Below, piece after piece: positions 17,894 through 28,889 of a stretch of DNA of 64,000 bases. The position numbers and the translations under genes are program-made. The stretch comes from Pyropia yezoensis. Taxonomy: Eukaryota; Rhodophyta; Bangiophyceae; Bangiales; Bangiaceae. How positions within the stretch are numbered: the first letter of the stretch is position 1; each line of letters starts with the position of its first letter. The stretch covers positions 3,106,590 through 3,170,589 of the forward strand of contig CM020619.1 of NCBI GenBank assembly GCA_009829735.1, read 5' to 3'. Below the pieces are notes generated by a model that saw nothing but the letters and a program-made list of their open reading frames with translations, did not search any database and was not told the origin of the DNA.

Positions 17894-20522
17894 TTACAAC
17901 GGGGGCAGCAGCAGCGGTGCCGGGGTGGGAGTGGCGGCCGCGGCCGCAGCGGCGGCAGCTGCGGCAGCGGCGGCAGCGGCGGCGGCACCCGCCCGCCCTC
18001 CGAGGGATACTGGCCCAAACAGGAGCCCCCGGAGGGTGGAGACGGCACCAACGATGGCGCCCACTACCCCCACCCCTACCACCGCCACGTCCAGGGCGGC
18101 GCGACCGGCGCTCAGCTGCCCGCGGCAGGCGCCCAGATGGAGGGCGGCGGGGATGATAAAGGCGAGGGCGGCGGCACCTGTTTTTTGGGGGGGGGGGGAG
18201 GTAAGGGGTGACGGGGGGCGGTCACGAGGGGTAAGGATTGAAAGAGAAGAAAACAGGGGGCGCGCACAGTCGAGTTAGAAAACAAAGTGCCCACATCAAG
18301 TGACGGAGGGGGGCGAGGAAGAGAGAGATATGGACAGGAACAGACGGGGGGAGGCAGCGCTGGGGGATGATGGCGCTCGAGAGACCAACGAGGCAAGGAG
18401 GATGAGAGGAGGAGGGGCGGGGGGAGAGGGCAGCAGGGGGCGCAAGGGACGACAGGCGGGCGCCGCCGGTGCACGCGTACCCACCGAGCCGACGAGCGCC
18501 TGGAAGGTGGCAAACTCGCCCCGTGCCGCCACCGCGACCGCCGCGGTGGCGGCCACCACCGCCAGCCGCGCAGCCACGCGGATGGGGTGGGTGACAAAGG
18601 CGCCGCCGCAGCCGCCGCCGTCGCCGCCGTCGCCTCCGTCAGATGCTGTCAGCGTCGACGGCAGCGACGTGGGTGGCAACGGCACGGCGGGGGGCGCCGC
18701 AAACGGCGCCGCCTCCAGCTCCCGCTCAGTCGGTGCCGCCGACGTGGCAGCGGCAGCGGCGGCGGTGGCGGCGGCAGAGTAGCCTGGCGCCGGCGCGAGC
18801 CCCATCCGGGTGAGGGCACCGTCGACGGCGGCCGACACGGGTACCATCTGGAGCGGATACGTAAGGCATATGGCCACGATGAGGGCCACCCGCACTGCCC
18901 GCACCACGGTTCCGTCGTCCTATGGGCCAGGAAAGAGCGGTGTGGGGGAGGGGGGGGGGGGGTACTGACACAGGACGGGCGAGTGTCGCGCCATCGCGGG
19001 AGGGGAGCCACCGCGGTCGCGACAGCAGTAGCACAGACAACGACGAGCGGTGGCGGTGGCGGCGGCGGCGACGGCGACGACGGCTCGGCGGGCGGGTCAG
19101 TGGGTGTGCCGGTCAGTGAGCGCAGGCCGCCTGACGACGTCCTTCTTCTCCCATCCTCCTCCCCCACAGTGGGCCGTCGGCTGGACGGCCGCGCCGGCCA
19201 CCAGGACGGTAAACGGCGTGCGTATCGCCACGACCGCGAGCTCCCACCCCCCTCCCATAAGAGTGGGGCCGCCCGCGCGAGTGCCCTCCCCACCCCCCCA
19301 GGAGCCACATGCCCCTCCATCGCCCCGACCGCCCGCCCCCCCCCCCCCCTCTCGCCCCCCTCAAGCCTACCCGCAGGTTCATCAGCACAATCTGTTCCGT
19401 CGCGGCGCCGTACACGCCCGCGGCGCCCACGCCGAGCCCCCCCAGCAGAAGCCCCAGCCCGACGAGCGTCACCGCGAGGGCCCAGCCAAACCCCCACGGC
19501 GCCCACAGGCCGCCGCCTCCCCCCCCCCCGCCCCCCCCCCGGAACCGCACGCGCATGGCCGCCTCGACGGGGAGCACAAGGCCGACGCCCTCGAGGGCGC
19601 CCGTCATTTGGCCCCAAAAGAGGGCGCCCCCGCCGGGCACGCCCCGCACGGCCGCGGCCGACCACGGCCGGCCGTCGGTGGCGGCGGCTGCGGCAACGGC
19701 CGCAACGCCCGCCAGCAGGGCCACATTGGCAACCGCCGCCGCAGGGCCGAGCGACCGCACCGACGGGGTGAGCGTCAGCGCCGCCACCGCGGGGAGGGGG
19801 AGGAGGGTGTACCACCAGGGGGGTGGCCCGCCGCCGGCACCGCCACCACCAACGACGGCGTGGAGGGTATTGGTGAGGAAGATGAGGTGGGCGGTACAAA
19901 ATCCCAGCTGCGTGACCATCAGCGCGGCGTGGACGGCCCAGCCGCCGGCGGGGCCAAAGACGGCCGTCGCCACGGCCTGCAGCGACACCCCACCGGGGGG
20001 GGGGCACGCGTCGGCTGTCACCGATCCGTCCGAAGGGGGAGTGGCCCCCTGTCGACGGCAGTCGGCGTCGGACGGCGCCACCGCGCCACCCTCCCCTGGC
20101 CGAGGGGACGCCAGCGCTGCGTACTGTCCCGCCGTCGCTGCTGCCGCCGTGTCGGCAGCTGACGACGGTGTCGGTTGCCCCTCCGCCGCACCCGCCTCGG
20201 CGCCCAGGGCGCCCGCCGCGACCAGCGCGTCCTTGGCATTGACGAGTGACACGCAGCAGTACAGGGTCATGCCGACAAGAATGGTAAGGGCGACGGTGCC
20301 GCGGCCGAGGCCCGCCACTGCAAATGCGTACGGGGTGCTCTGGGTGTTGAGGCCCAAGAAGGCCTTGAGGGTGGTCGTCACGGCCAGGGCAAACTCAAGA
20401 CCGGGATGACGACCCGCCCCGTGGGGCAGCAGCGCGCGGGGCGGGAGGGTAAGGATGGGGGGGGGGGAGGGGGGGACTACTGCCCCGGAGGGAAGGTCGC
20501 CCCCGGGGCCCGCCCGGACCAT
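17894..20522 (-). CDS. AAAP-family (Aa_trans) amino-acid transporter, three exons
   Basis: Exons 20522-19371, 18919-18481 and 18177-17894 join through GT-AG introns (18920-19370, donor GTAGGC; 18178-18480, donor GTACGC). They restore one 624-aa frame, with joints ...IVLMNLR/DDGTVVRAV... and ...ALVGSVG/AAALAFIIP.... About eleven membrane helices are visible. Family marks include LGLNTQSTPYAFAVAGLG in helix 1, GALFWGQMTGALEGVGLVLPVE, ICLTYPLQMVPV and FATFQALVGSVGAAALAFIIPAALHL. It should be a proton-coupled amino-acid permease in the plasma or vacuolar membrane. Low-complexity loops are long, and a poly-Ala tail follows the last helix. 20522 is the first in-frame ATG, but the frame stays open to 20801 without ATG, so a further 5' exon is possible. 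Substrate cannot be told. Confidence 0.87.
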
Positions 20523-21644
20523 AGCCGTGAACGGGGCGAGGGCGTGGAGGAGGAAGGAACAATGGCGGTGTGCGTCGTGCGAGGGACAGAGAGCGCCCTG
20601 TGGCGAAGGAAGCACAGAGGGAGAAGAGGAAGCCGCTACAACAGCGCCCGTGAGTGCCACGGGCAGCGCGCACCCGGCTGCGTTGGCCACAGTGGACGAG
20701 ACCGAGCGGTGCGTTCTCGGTGTTGGCAAGGTGATGCAAAGCGCAAGACCGGGGGGACAGCGAATGCAAGTTGCATTACACCCATGACTACAGTCGTGCA
20801 ACGGTTTGGTTCATAATTACGCGAGACACACATTCGCTCTGCGAATAGAGACCAGTTTTTTCGAACAGACGCTTCAGATATGAATCGTCACTGGATTGTT
20901 CATGTGGGGTCCCCAGACGCCCTATCCAATGGAGGCGGGTCCACTATGTGACGGTTGCAACCAGAATGAAGGGATCACGCGGGGCCAGGCCATGGGGCCG
21001 ATAGCAAAGGGGAAAAGTGTTCCTTGGGCGTGCACATCGCCTCGCGAGCTCCTGACCACCCGCTGGATGTGGATCCCATGGCAGTGGGGGATCCGCCCCC
21101 CCAATCGGCAGGTGCCGAGAGAGAGGTCCTCGATTGTCGGTGGGCCTTTTCCGCCTCTGGATCCAGGTCGACGGCGGCCCAGGCCAGGTGTCTCATGGCT
21201 GCTGGGGGGAAGTCCCCCCCGGTGATGAGGGCCCCTCCGCCGACGGCGCGGCCCTGCGGTGACCGCCGTGTGCCCGTCCACGTGGCTGCGGGCGTGGGCG
21301 GCCCGGGTGGCTATTTGCAGGTCCGCTGTAATGCACGAGGGAGCTGTGTGGGGTGCCAAGGCGTTTGCAGTCACATGGCCTGAGCGTGCGCGACGTCCTC
21401 GACCAGCAGGGACTGAGAGCGCGCCCGGTCCTGCAGCACGTGAGCGCCCACCTGGGTCGGAGTTACCCGCCGCAGCATCGACCACCCGCCTCCTACACAC
21501 CACTCCTGTCGTCGCCACTAGGACGGTGGCGATCCCGGCCGGCGGCGGCCAGGCGGTATTGAGCGCGTTGGGGCAGCTCGGCGGTGACGTCGGCTGCTCG
21601 ACAGGCGGCGTGCAGCCCGCTGTGCCCTCGCCGACGCCCCCGTC
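20523..21644. other. Intergenic between divergent transporter and branching-enzyme genes
   Basis: Holds the promoters of both divergent genes. I see no clear TATA box for either. Open frames on both strands here are not supported by family similarity. Confidence 0.5.
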
Positions 21645-24453
21645 ATGGCGGAGAAGGATGGCCATTTTGATGGTAAGTGGGGGACCGCCTAGACTGCGTG
21701 CGCGAGCCCTGTTGGTGGCGTGGTAGTGGGGGTGGGGGGTGCGGTCGGGCTTGCTGGTGTGCGCTCGTGTTTGGGCGACCGCTGCTGTGGGTGGTGGATA
21801 GAGTGGCGGTCCTGCTGTGAGCGCGGTGCACCTGACTGCTTGTGGGGGCTGTGCGCACCCTCTGTTTTTTTGCACGACACACCCTCTGGCGGATGTAGAG
21901 TTTCCCGTGGGATATCTCATTACGTCCGGCCGCATTGCGACAGTTCTAACGTACCCCCTCCTCGTGTTCTCCTTGTCCCGTGTGGTTTGCGTGCGGTTCG
22001 CCTCATATTTTTCGCGCAGCTTGGAAGGATAAGAAGGATGGTACCCAGGTGATTGCCGCTGACCGCTACCTGGAGCCTCATGCAGACTCGCTGCGGTATC
22101 GGTACGTTTTCGAAAGCCGTCGCGGTACAGCAGTTTGCCTCGGCTGGCTGTGGGCGCCTTTTTTTGTTCTGGTTGTGTACGGGCTATGCTTGCTGTGCCT
22201 GAAGTTGTACACGTGAGCTTGGCATCTGACGGTCTCCGCTCCTGTGTTTTTGTCCTGGCGGGTTCTCTTTTGTTGTTTGCTGGTTTCTTTCGCAGTTTCT
22301 CCAAGTACAACGAGATCAAGAACGCCATCGAGGAGAGCGAAGGCGGCCTGGACAAGTTTGCGCAGTCCTACAAATCGTTTGGCCTGCATGCCGTGGAGGG
22401 GGGTGTCGAGTACCGTGAGTGGGCTCCTGGCGCTCAATCCGTGGCTGTTTTTGGCGACTTCAACGGCTGGAATCGCAACTCGCACCAGCTGACGCGTGGG
22501 GAGTTTGGGATTTGGACCACCACTATCCCGGACAATGAGGATGGTTCCCCTGGGGTGCCGCACGGCTCCAAGGTGAAGGTGTGTATCGTGACTCCCGGCG
22601 GGATGCACCTGGATCGGAACCCTGCGTGGGCGACTTATCTCATCCAGAACCCATCGACACTCCTGTTTGACACGGTGTTCTGGAACCCGCCGGAGGAGCA
22701 GAAGTACCAGTGGAAGCACCAGAAGCATCCCCCGGCGCCGGAGTGCATGCGTATCTACGAATGTCACGTTGGTATGGGCTCAGCCGACCCTAAGGTGGGT
22801 ACCTACGATGAGTTTACGGACAACATTCTGCCGCGGATTAAGGACTTGGGCTTCACGGCCATTCAGATTATGGCCATCATGGAGCATGCCTACTATGGCT
22901 CTTTTGGCTATCACGTCACCAACTTCTTCGCCATCTCGTCTCGAAGCGGCGATCCAGAGGGGCTCAAGCGCTTGATTGACACGGCGCACGGCATGGGCCT
23001 CGTTGTCCTGATGGACGTAGTGCATAGCCATGCCTCCTCCAACTCGATGGACGGGATCAACCAGTTTGATGGCACCGACCACCAGTACTTCCATGAGGGC
23101 GAGCGCGGTCGGCACTCGCTGTGGGACTCGCGGCTGTTCAACTATGGGCAGTGGGAGGTTATCCGCTTTTTGCTCTCCAACCTGCGGTGGTACATGGAGG
23201 AGTACCACTTCGACGGGTTCCGCTTTGACGGAGTTACTTCTATGCTATACAAGCACCACGGCATCCAGGTGCAGTTCTCGGGCGACTACCGTGAGTACTT
23301 TGGTCTGCACGTTGACGTTGACGCGTGCGTCTATCTGATGCTGGCGAACGACCTGGTGCGGCAGCTCAATCCGGAATCTGGAATCACCATTGCCGAGGAT
23401 GTGTCGGGCATGCCGACCGTGTGCCGCCCTGTCTCGGAGGGCGGGTTGGGCTTTGACTACCGGCTGGGCATGTCGGTGCCCGACAAGTGGATTGAGCTGC
23501 TGTCCAAGGAGAAGGACGAGGCGTGGAACATGGGCAACATTGCGTTCACCCTGACCAACCGGCGTTGGAACGAGGCCACCATTGGCTACGCTGAGTCCCA
23601 CGACCAGGCGCTGGTGGGGGACAAGACGCTGGCTTTTTGGTTGATGGACGCGGCTATGTACACCAGCATGGGGCTGGACCAACAATCCCCAGTGGTGGAG
23701 CGTGGCGTGGCGCTGCACAAAATGATCCGGCTCATCTCATATGGCCTGGCTGGTGAGGGCTACCTAACCTTCATGGGCAACGAGTTTGGCCACCCCGAGT
23801 GGGTGGACTTTCCTCGGGCCGGCAACGGGTTCTCATATGAGAAGGCGCGGCGGCGGTGGGACCTGGCGGACAACAAGGGCCTCCGCTACTCCCAGATGCA
23901 GCTGTGGGAGAAGTTGATGCACGAGCTTGAGACCAGCCACTTTTTCTGTCGCAAGTCGGTGCACCAGTACGTTGTGTTGGCACATGACGGGGACAAGGTG
24001 GTGGCGTTTGAGAAGGGAGACCGGCTGCTGTTTGTCTTCAACTTCCACCCCACCCAGTCGTACACCGACTACCGCATCGGCACCCACTGGGGCGGCAAGT
24101 ACCGACTGGTGCTTGATTCGGACGGGACCAACGTGGGTGGCCAAGGCCGGGTACACTGGCATGTGGTGCATCAGACCTCCAACTCGCCATGGCAGTCGCG
24201 CTCTCACTCGCTGCAGCTGTACTTGCCTTCTCGCACCTGTCAAGTGTACCATTGCTTTGAGCTGGACTCGGAGGCTGAGGAGGCAGCGCGCAAGGCGGCG
24301 CCTGCGGCTGCGGCTGCGACGACAGCAGAGACCGTCACTGAGGTTGACGCGGTTAAAGCGGCGCCCGAGGCTAAGGCAGCTGCTGCCCCAACGGACGTGG
24401 CTGCCCCAGAAGTGGCTGCGAAGGCAGATGTGCCCAAGAAATCCCCTGCCTAA
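21645..24453 (+). CDS. GBE1: 1,4-alpha-glucan branching enzyme (GH13), three exons
   Basis: Exons 21645-21672, 22020-22101 and 22296-24453 join at GTAAGT...CAG and GTACGT...CAG introns to give 755 aa starting MAEKDGHFDAWKDKKDG. CBM48 lies around residues 70-165 (YREWAPGAQSVAVFGDFNGWN). The GH13 barrel contains GSFGYHVTNFFA, DVVHSHAS, GFRFDG (nucleophile Asp348), TIAEDVSG (acid/base Glu404) and AESHDQ (Asp473). The C-terminal all-beta domain is followed by an Ala/Lys/Glu-rich tail of about 60 residues. The enzyme makes alpha-1,6 branches in storage glucan. No transit peptide is visible, which agrees with cytosolic floridean-starch synthesis if this is a red alga. Introns are confined to the 5' end. 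Confidence 0.96.
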
Positions 24454-25174
24454 GTTTTTTCCTACCTCGCCTCTGTTTTTGCACATGGAGTGGTGTCCCG
24501 TTCTGTCTCTCGTGGGTTGCTTCCCTTTTCTTCTTCTTCTCTCTTTATTTTTGTTATGTCCTTTGCCGTTGTTGAGGCAAGTCCGGGGTGCTATCGAGTG
24601 TGTAGGTGTGACTCGACGACCCTAGAAACGGCCGCGCGCGGTTTTGAATGGGAAGTCTTGGGTGGAGCTTCGTAGAATGACAGGACTGGTCTCGAGCTCC
24701 TCCAGCCTGTTCAGTGCGCTTGCCACAATGTGTCGTGCTGTTCTTCCGTCTGGCATCGCCTTCGTGGCTGCATACGCAAGAGTGGTCGCTCAATCGCGTT
24801 ACCGTCAGCGTCTTCAGGCCCCTTCGGCAGGCCTCGTTCTTTGCCTGTCGCAAGCTCTGTGCCCTGTCAGCACGATGCAGGGGGCCAAGTCTCACGGGTG
24901 CTAGGTTTAGTGTCCGCTTCACTCACGATGTCGATGTTCTCGGCGCGAGCTTAGTACATAGGGCAACTGAGGTTGAGAAAGAGATGGCCACGAGGCACTC
25001 GATTCTGCTTACTCAAACTGTTGCTCAAGTCAAGACCTTCAAAAGGAATGGATGGAAATCTAAAGCTTGAGTGTCACAACTCGAGCGAGCAGGAGCTCAG
25101 GAAACAAACTACACAGATACCCCAAGGACTAGGCCCTCTACACTGCACCTCTCCCGCAAACATGTCACAGCAGC
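24454..25174. other. Convergent intergenic region
   Basis: Lies between the 3' ends of the branching enzyme and the small heat-shock gene. It is T-rich just after the GBE stop (24455-24560), consistent with 3' untranslated sequence. No further gene seen. Confidence 0.5.
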
Positions 25175-25693
25175 CTACTCAGTCACCTGCGGCGGGTCCT
25201 TGTTCTCAATCGCAATCGTCCGCTTCTGCGGCAACGCGACCGCCCCCTTGGACGGCACCGAGATAGCCAACACGCCGTGCTCGTAGTCAGCCTTGATGGA
25301 CTCGACATCCGCGTCGCGGGGCAGACGGTACGACTGGGAGAACTGACGTTCCTCCACACTTGACCAGGGGTTGCGCTGCGTCTGCGCACCGCCCGCCTCG
25401 CCAGCTTCGTCGGCCTTGGTCTCCTTGCGCATGGAGCCCGACACGGTCAGCACAGAGTGGTCATCGCTCAACTCGATGTTGAGGCGGTCGCGCGGGAACC
25501 CAGGTGTCTCGAACCGGATGTTGAGCTTGCCATCCTCGGAGCGGCTCACCGCCGAGTGGGGCTGCCACACCGACATGGACTGCACCCACGACGGGTCCGT
25601 CATGGGGCGCCAGAGGCCCCACGGGTCAACCGCGCGCGAGCGGCGCTGGGTAGCGGCGGAAGGGTTGAAGAGGTCAAGTGCGAAAAGGTCCAT
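25175..25693 (-). CDS. HSP20: Small heat-shock protein (HSP20/alpha-crystallin)
   Basis: 172 aa from ATG at 25693, intronless. The N-terminal arm is MDLFALDLFNPSAATQRRSR. The alpha-crystallin domain spans about 48-155: NIRFETPGFPRDRLNIELSDDHSVLTVSG, then an acidic/Ala linker, then SQSYRLPRDADVESIKADYEHGVLAISVP, which is the family hallmark (A-x-x-x-x-G-V-L-x-I-x-V-P). It ends IENKDPPQVTE with no organelle signal, so a cytosolic ATP-independent holdase is expected. A TATA box (25885-25892) and an imperfect heat-shock element (26019-26031) lie upstream, fitting stress induction. Confidence 0.95.
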   Translation of the reverse strand: MDLFALDLFNPSAATQRRSRAVDPWGLWRPMTDPSWVQSMSVWQPHSAVSRSEDGKLNIRFETPGFPRDRLNIELSDDHSVLTVSGSMRKETKADEAGEAGGAQTQRNPWSSVEERQFSQSYRLPRDADVESIKADYEHGVLAISVPSKGAVALPQKRTIAIENKDPPQVTE

Positions 25694-25884
25694 AGTGTGA
25701 TGGGAGAAAGGGGGAAGATAGCAGGGGAAGTTGCAGTAGGGAAGGAAGTGGGTATAGCAGAGAAGAGGGAAAGGGTGGCGAGAGCGACGTGCGAGAGATT
25801 CGGGGTGTTCGTACGCGTGATGGTCGAGTGAGGATGGTGTGTGTGTTGCCCGACCCAGCTACCGTGCTCCTGCATCGGCACCCG

Positions 25885-25892
25885 TATTTATA
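25885..25892 (-). promoter_or_regulatory. TATA box of the HSP20 gene
   Basis: TATAAATA on the minus strand, 192 bp before the ATG, in a GC-rich surround. Confidence 0.65.
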
Positions 25893-26018
25893 GCTACGCA
25901 GCTGTGCCCAGCTGCCGCGGGGCTGCGGTCGGTGGCTCCAAGGTCGGCGTGAGCAGGCGCACTGCAGAACTGCACCTGGGAGGGGCGTGCCCGGTCTCCG
26001 CCAGGCGCCCCTGGGAGA

Positions 26019-26031
26019 GTCTCGATCATTC
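26019..26031 (-). promoter_or_regulatory. Candidate heat-shock element
   Basis: The plus-strand string GTCTCGATCATTC matches the three-pentamer pattern TTCnnGAAnnTTC at 7 of 9 fixed positions. It lies about 130 bp upstream of the HSP20 TATA box, a usual distance. Weak by itself; position is the main support. Confidence 0.35.
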
Positions 26032-26039
26032 CACAGCCT

Positions 26040-27581
26040 AAACCCTGTCGGCTCGAGGATGGGAGCAAAAGCCCTGTACGGTGCGTCGACGCAGGGAGCG
26101 CACGCAGGGATCATCCACACGTCATCCACACGGAGCCAAGAATGGGGCATGCCGGCAGGTGATCCCCGCTGCCGCGCGGAACCAATGCACGCGCAGGAGG
26201 CTTTGCAAGACCCTTCCACGCAAATCGGGACGGATCTGGAAAGGTCTGGACCGTGGCGCGCAACCGATGCCCAACCAGAGAGCCGCAAATTTTTGCAGGC
26301 GGACTTCTGTGACGTGTACCCGGATACGTATGTACAGTACAGTACAGTACATACAATAAGCCACAAGGTGCTCCAGACCCTGAGTCTCGTGCCGCACATT
26401 CCTTTTCTTTTGCGTAAGAGGACGGAGGTGATTGTGACGGTAGGGCCTCCTTGGGCAGAGCCTGCTCTTGGATGCGGGAGGATGTGGGTGCGTACTGTAC
26501 AGACATACAGAAAGCCCCTGCGTCACGTGCTTTTTCTTTTTGCAGATGCAGACATGGGTTGGCGCGGCGGCAGGACCACCATCGGTAACAGCGCCTCGCA
26601 GGCGTGGCGGCCGCCGGACGCGCGACCTCCTTGAACAGCGCGGACACGCGTCTCCAGCCCGGGACATACAGCGGAAACCGAACAGCATGCGCCGGCGGGA
26701 AGAGCAAAAAGACACAAAGTAGGGCTCACCATGGGACTTGAGGGAAAGACGGATGACGCAACGCACAGTACAGTGCAAACTTTATAAACACTAGGGGCGG
26801 GGCTCATCCAGCAAGCGCTCTCATTCCACCCGCCGGCTTTCCCCGTCGGCGTCCTCCCAGCAACCCGCCCTGCTGGATCTTCCACGTAGGGGTCCTCGTC
26901 CCCTCGACTCCCAACGCGGTTGCACGGCGGGGAGCAGCAGCACCTCGGGTCGCCATTAGCCGAACCGGGGGGGGGTGCCCCCGCGGCACGCCGTGCGCCT
27001 GGCGATGCCATGGACCGGAACAAAAAACAGAACAGCAGGGCCACCGGCCCCTGCACCGGAGACGCGTCTGGAAGCCGCGGCACACCCCCGCCCAGTGGGA
27101 CCGGCGTCAAAAGCATCGCTGTGGTAGGGACGACAACGCAACAGCCGGCACGCGATGTGCCTGTCGTTGCCGGCCGCAACGCCTCCGCCGCCCAGGCGCG
27201 CCCAACAAGCCAAGAACAGTTGCTAGACAAAGAGAGGATTCCCCCCCCGTTACCGACAAGGAAAGGGTCATCGCCGTGGCCGCGCCGTTGACCCCACGAC
27301 CACCCGAGAGGGCGCCAACCCGCCGCGGGTGCGCCGCGCACCGCGCGGCCACGCCGGCCACACACCGCGCGGCCACACCGCTGGCATCAGCGTCGCCTCT
27401 CCCCATCATCGCCCCCTTTCCCCCCATCAACCCGGCCGCGGCTCGCTCGCCGTCCGCAGAGGAGCCCCCATCCCCCCCTCACCTATTTCCCCCTCCCGCC
27501 CAGCCACAAGGTGCGACAAGCAGCTAGCAGGTCATCAGCTACCAGCCACCGTGCCCACCGTGGCCGCCACGGCGGCGGGCG
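26040..27581. other. Intergenic; TACAGTAC motifs, one TATA-like site and a small ORF
   Basis: Contains GTACAGTACAGTACAGTAC at 26332-26350 and related GTACTGTACAG at 26492 and ACAGTACAG at 26765. A TTTATAAA site at 26781-26788 precedes a plus-strand 93-codon ATG frame at 27010-27291 (MDRNKKQNSRATGP...), basic and without similarity; its coding status is doubtful. The stretch at 27480-27581 is the 3' flank of the OHCU decarboxylase gene. Confidence 0.35.
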
Positions 27582-28343
27582 TCACGTCGGCGTCGGCGCC
27601 TCGTCGGCGCCGTCGGCGAGCGCGTCGACCAGCCGCATCAGACGCAGGGCAGTGATCTTGGCCTCCTCCGCAGCCGCCACGTCCGCCTCAACGGCAGGAG
27701 AGTGCGCCATCCGCGACCGCACGTCCGCGAGGAGCTCACGTGCGGTCCGGCCCGCGGCGCATACGAGGTAGCCGTAGCCGTAGCGGGTGACGTACGCGTC
27801 AATGGCGGCGTCCAGGTCTGCCGCCACGGTGGCAGCAGCGGCGGCAGCGTCGTCGTCGTTGCCGTTGGTCTCGGTGGTGCCGACCGGCCGCCCTGGGGGG
27901 ATGGCAACCACCGCCGCCTGCTCATCCCGGCTCCACGCTGCAAAGCGTCCGCCTGGCGCCGGCAGTGTCCCCGCCGCAGCCACCGCCGAACCCGATGAAC
28001 CGTCGGGGTCGGGAGCCTCGGGCGCCGCTGCCGCCACCGTCGCCCCGGACGGTGCCCCCCCGGCAGCTGGCCCGCCCGCGGTGGTGCCCTCCCCCTGACG
28101 CCCCCCAATGCGCGGGTGCGCCTCTAGTGCCGCTCGCCGATCCGCCGGGGTGGTCACCGCCCAGGCCTCTGCGGCCGCCGCGCAAAGGTCCCCTACGCTC
28201 GTGTACGGCCGGCTGGCGGCGACCGCGGTGGCCCAGCGCGGCGCAGCGCAAACATCGAGGAGGGCGGCGGTAGCGGCAGGGGGGGGCAGGGCGTTGAGGG
28301 CGACGAGGCCAGCGGGGGCGGGGTGGGGAGGGGAGGTGGCCAT
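27582..28343 (-). CDS. URAD: OHCU decarboxylase (URAD/UraD-like)
   Basis: 253 aa from ATG at 28343, intronless. Family features in order: LNALP (17-20), CAAPRWA, EAHPRIGG (catalytic His76), SRDEQAAV (Glu141), YVTRYGYGYLVCAAGRTARELLADVRSRM and EEAKITALRLMRLVDAL. The enzyme converts 2-oxo-4-hydroxy-4-carboxy-5-ureidoimidazoline to S-allantoin, the last step of urate breakdown. An Ala/Gly/Pro insertion of about 50 residues separates HPRIG from the SR-Glu motif, and a second Asn/Asp/Ala insertion follows; the usual family length is about 165-180 aa. No C-terminal peroxisomal SKL-type signal is visible (ends EAPTPT). No HIUase or uricase gene lies nearby. Confidence 0.93.
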   Translation of the reverse strand: MATSPPHPAPAGLVALNALPPPAATAALLDVCAAPRWATAVAASRPYTSVGDLCAAAAEAWAVTTPADRRAALEAHPRIGGRQGEGTTAGGPAAGGAPSGATVAAAAPEAPDPDGSSGSAVAAAGTLPAPGGRFAAWSRDEQAAVVAIPPGRPVGTTETNGNDDDAAAAAATVAADLDAAIDAYVTRYGYGYLVCAAGRTARELLADVRSRMAHSPAVEADVAAAEEAKITALRLMRLVDALADGADEAPTPT

Positions 28344-28889
28344 ACGTCGTTTGGGGTGACTCTTGAATGGAGTGGGGGGAGAGGGGGTGGGGGGGGAGGG
28401 GGTGACAGCAGGGATAGGAGGGGGTAGACAGTAGCGGCAGTGTGCGCGTGGAGGTGTCTGCTAGATAACTTTGTGCCGGTCAGTACGACAGATCGCAAAG
28501 CCGTAAATGTACAGTATGAAGGCTTGTACTGTACAGAATCCCGTACATGTGATTTCGTGGCAGGGGCGTCGATTCGACTTCCTTCAGTCCTATCTACATA
28601 TGCATGCATGGCTTCCTCGAGCGTGCTTCCTGTGACGTCCAAAGGGATGGGCAACGGACGCCGACTAGGCCGCGAGGAGATCAATGGGGGCGAGGAGCGT
28701 GTTCCCCGGCGCTGCGCCCTTTTAACCACCGCCCGCACCGCTACACCAACCCGAGGGACCGTGGCCCGAAAGATTGGACGTGCCGAGGGTGGACACGATG
28801 AACCACACGAAGCACGCGGCCGCTGTGTTTGCCTGCGGCCGCATCCAAAAGCACCCGCGGCACCGCCCCCGGCTACTGCACGTACGCCT
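28344..28889. other. Intergenic; promoter side of URAD, 3' side of the MYND gene
   Basis: Contains TGTACAGTA at 28508 and GTACTGTACAG at 28525, about 165-180 bp upstream of the URAD start, and a G-rich purine stretch at 28370-28425. No gene seen. Confidence 0.45.

Noticed and set aside
20922-22355. 477-codon minus-strand open frame
   Set aside because: Runs across the first two exons and introns of the branching enzyme on the opposite strand and has no similarity.
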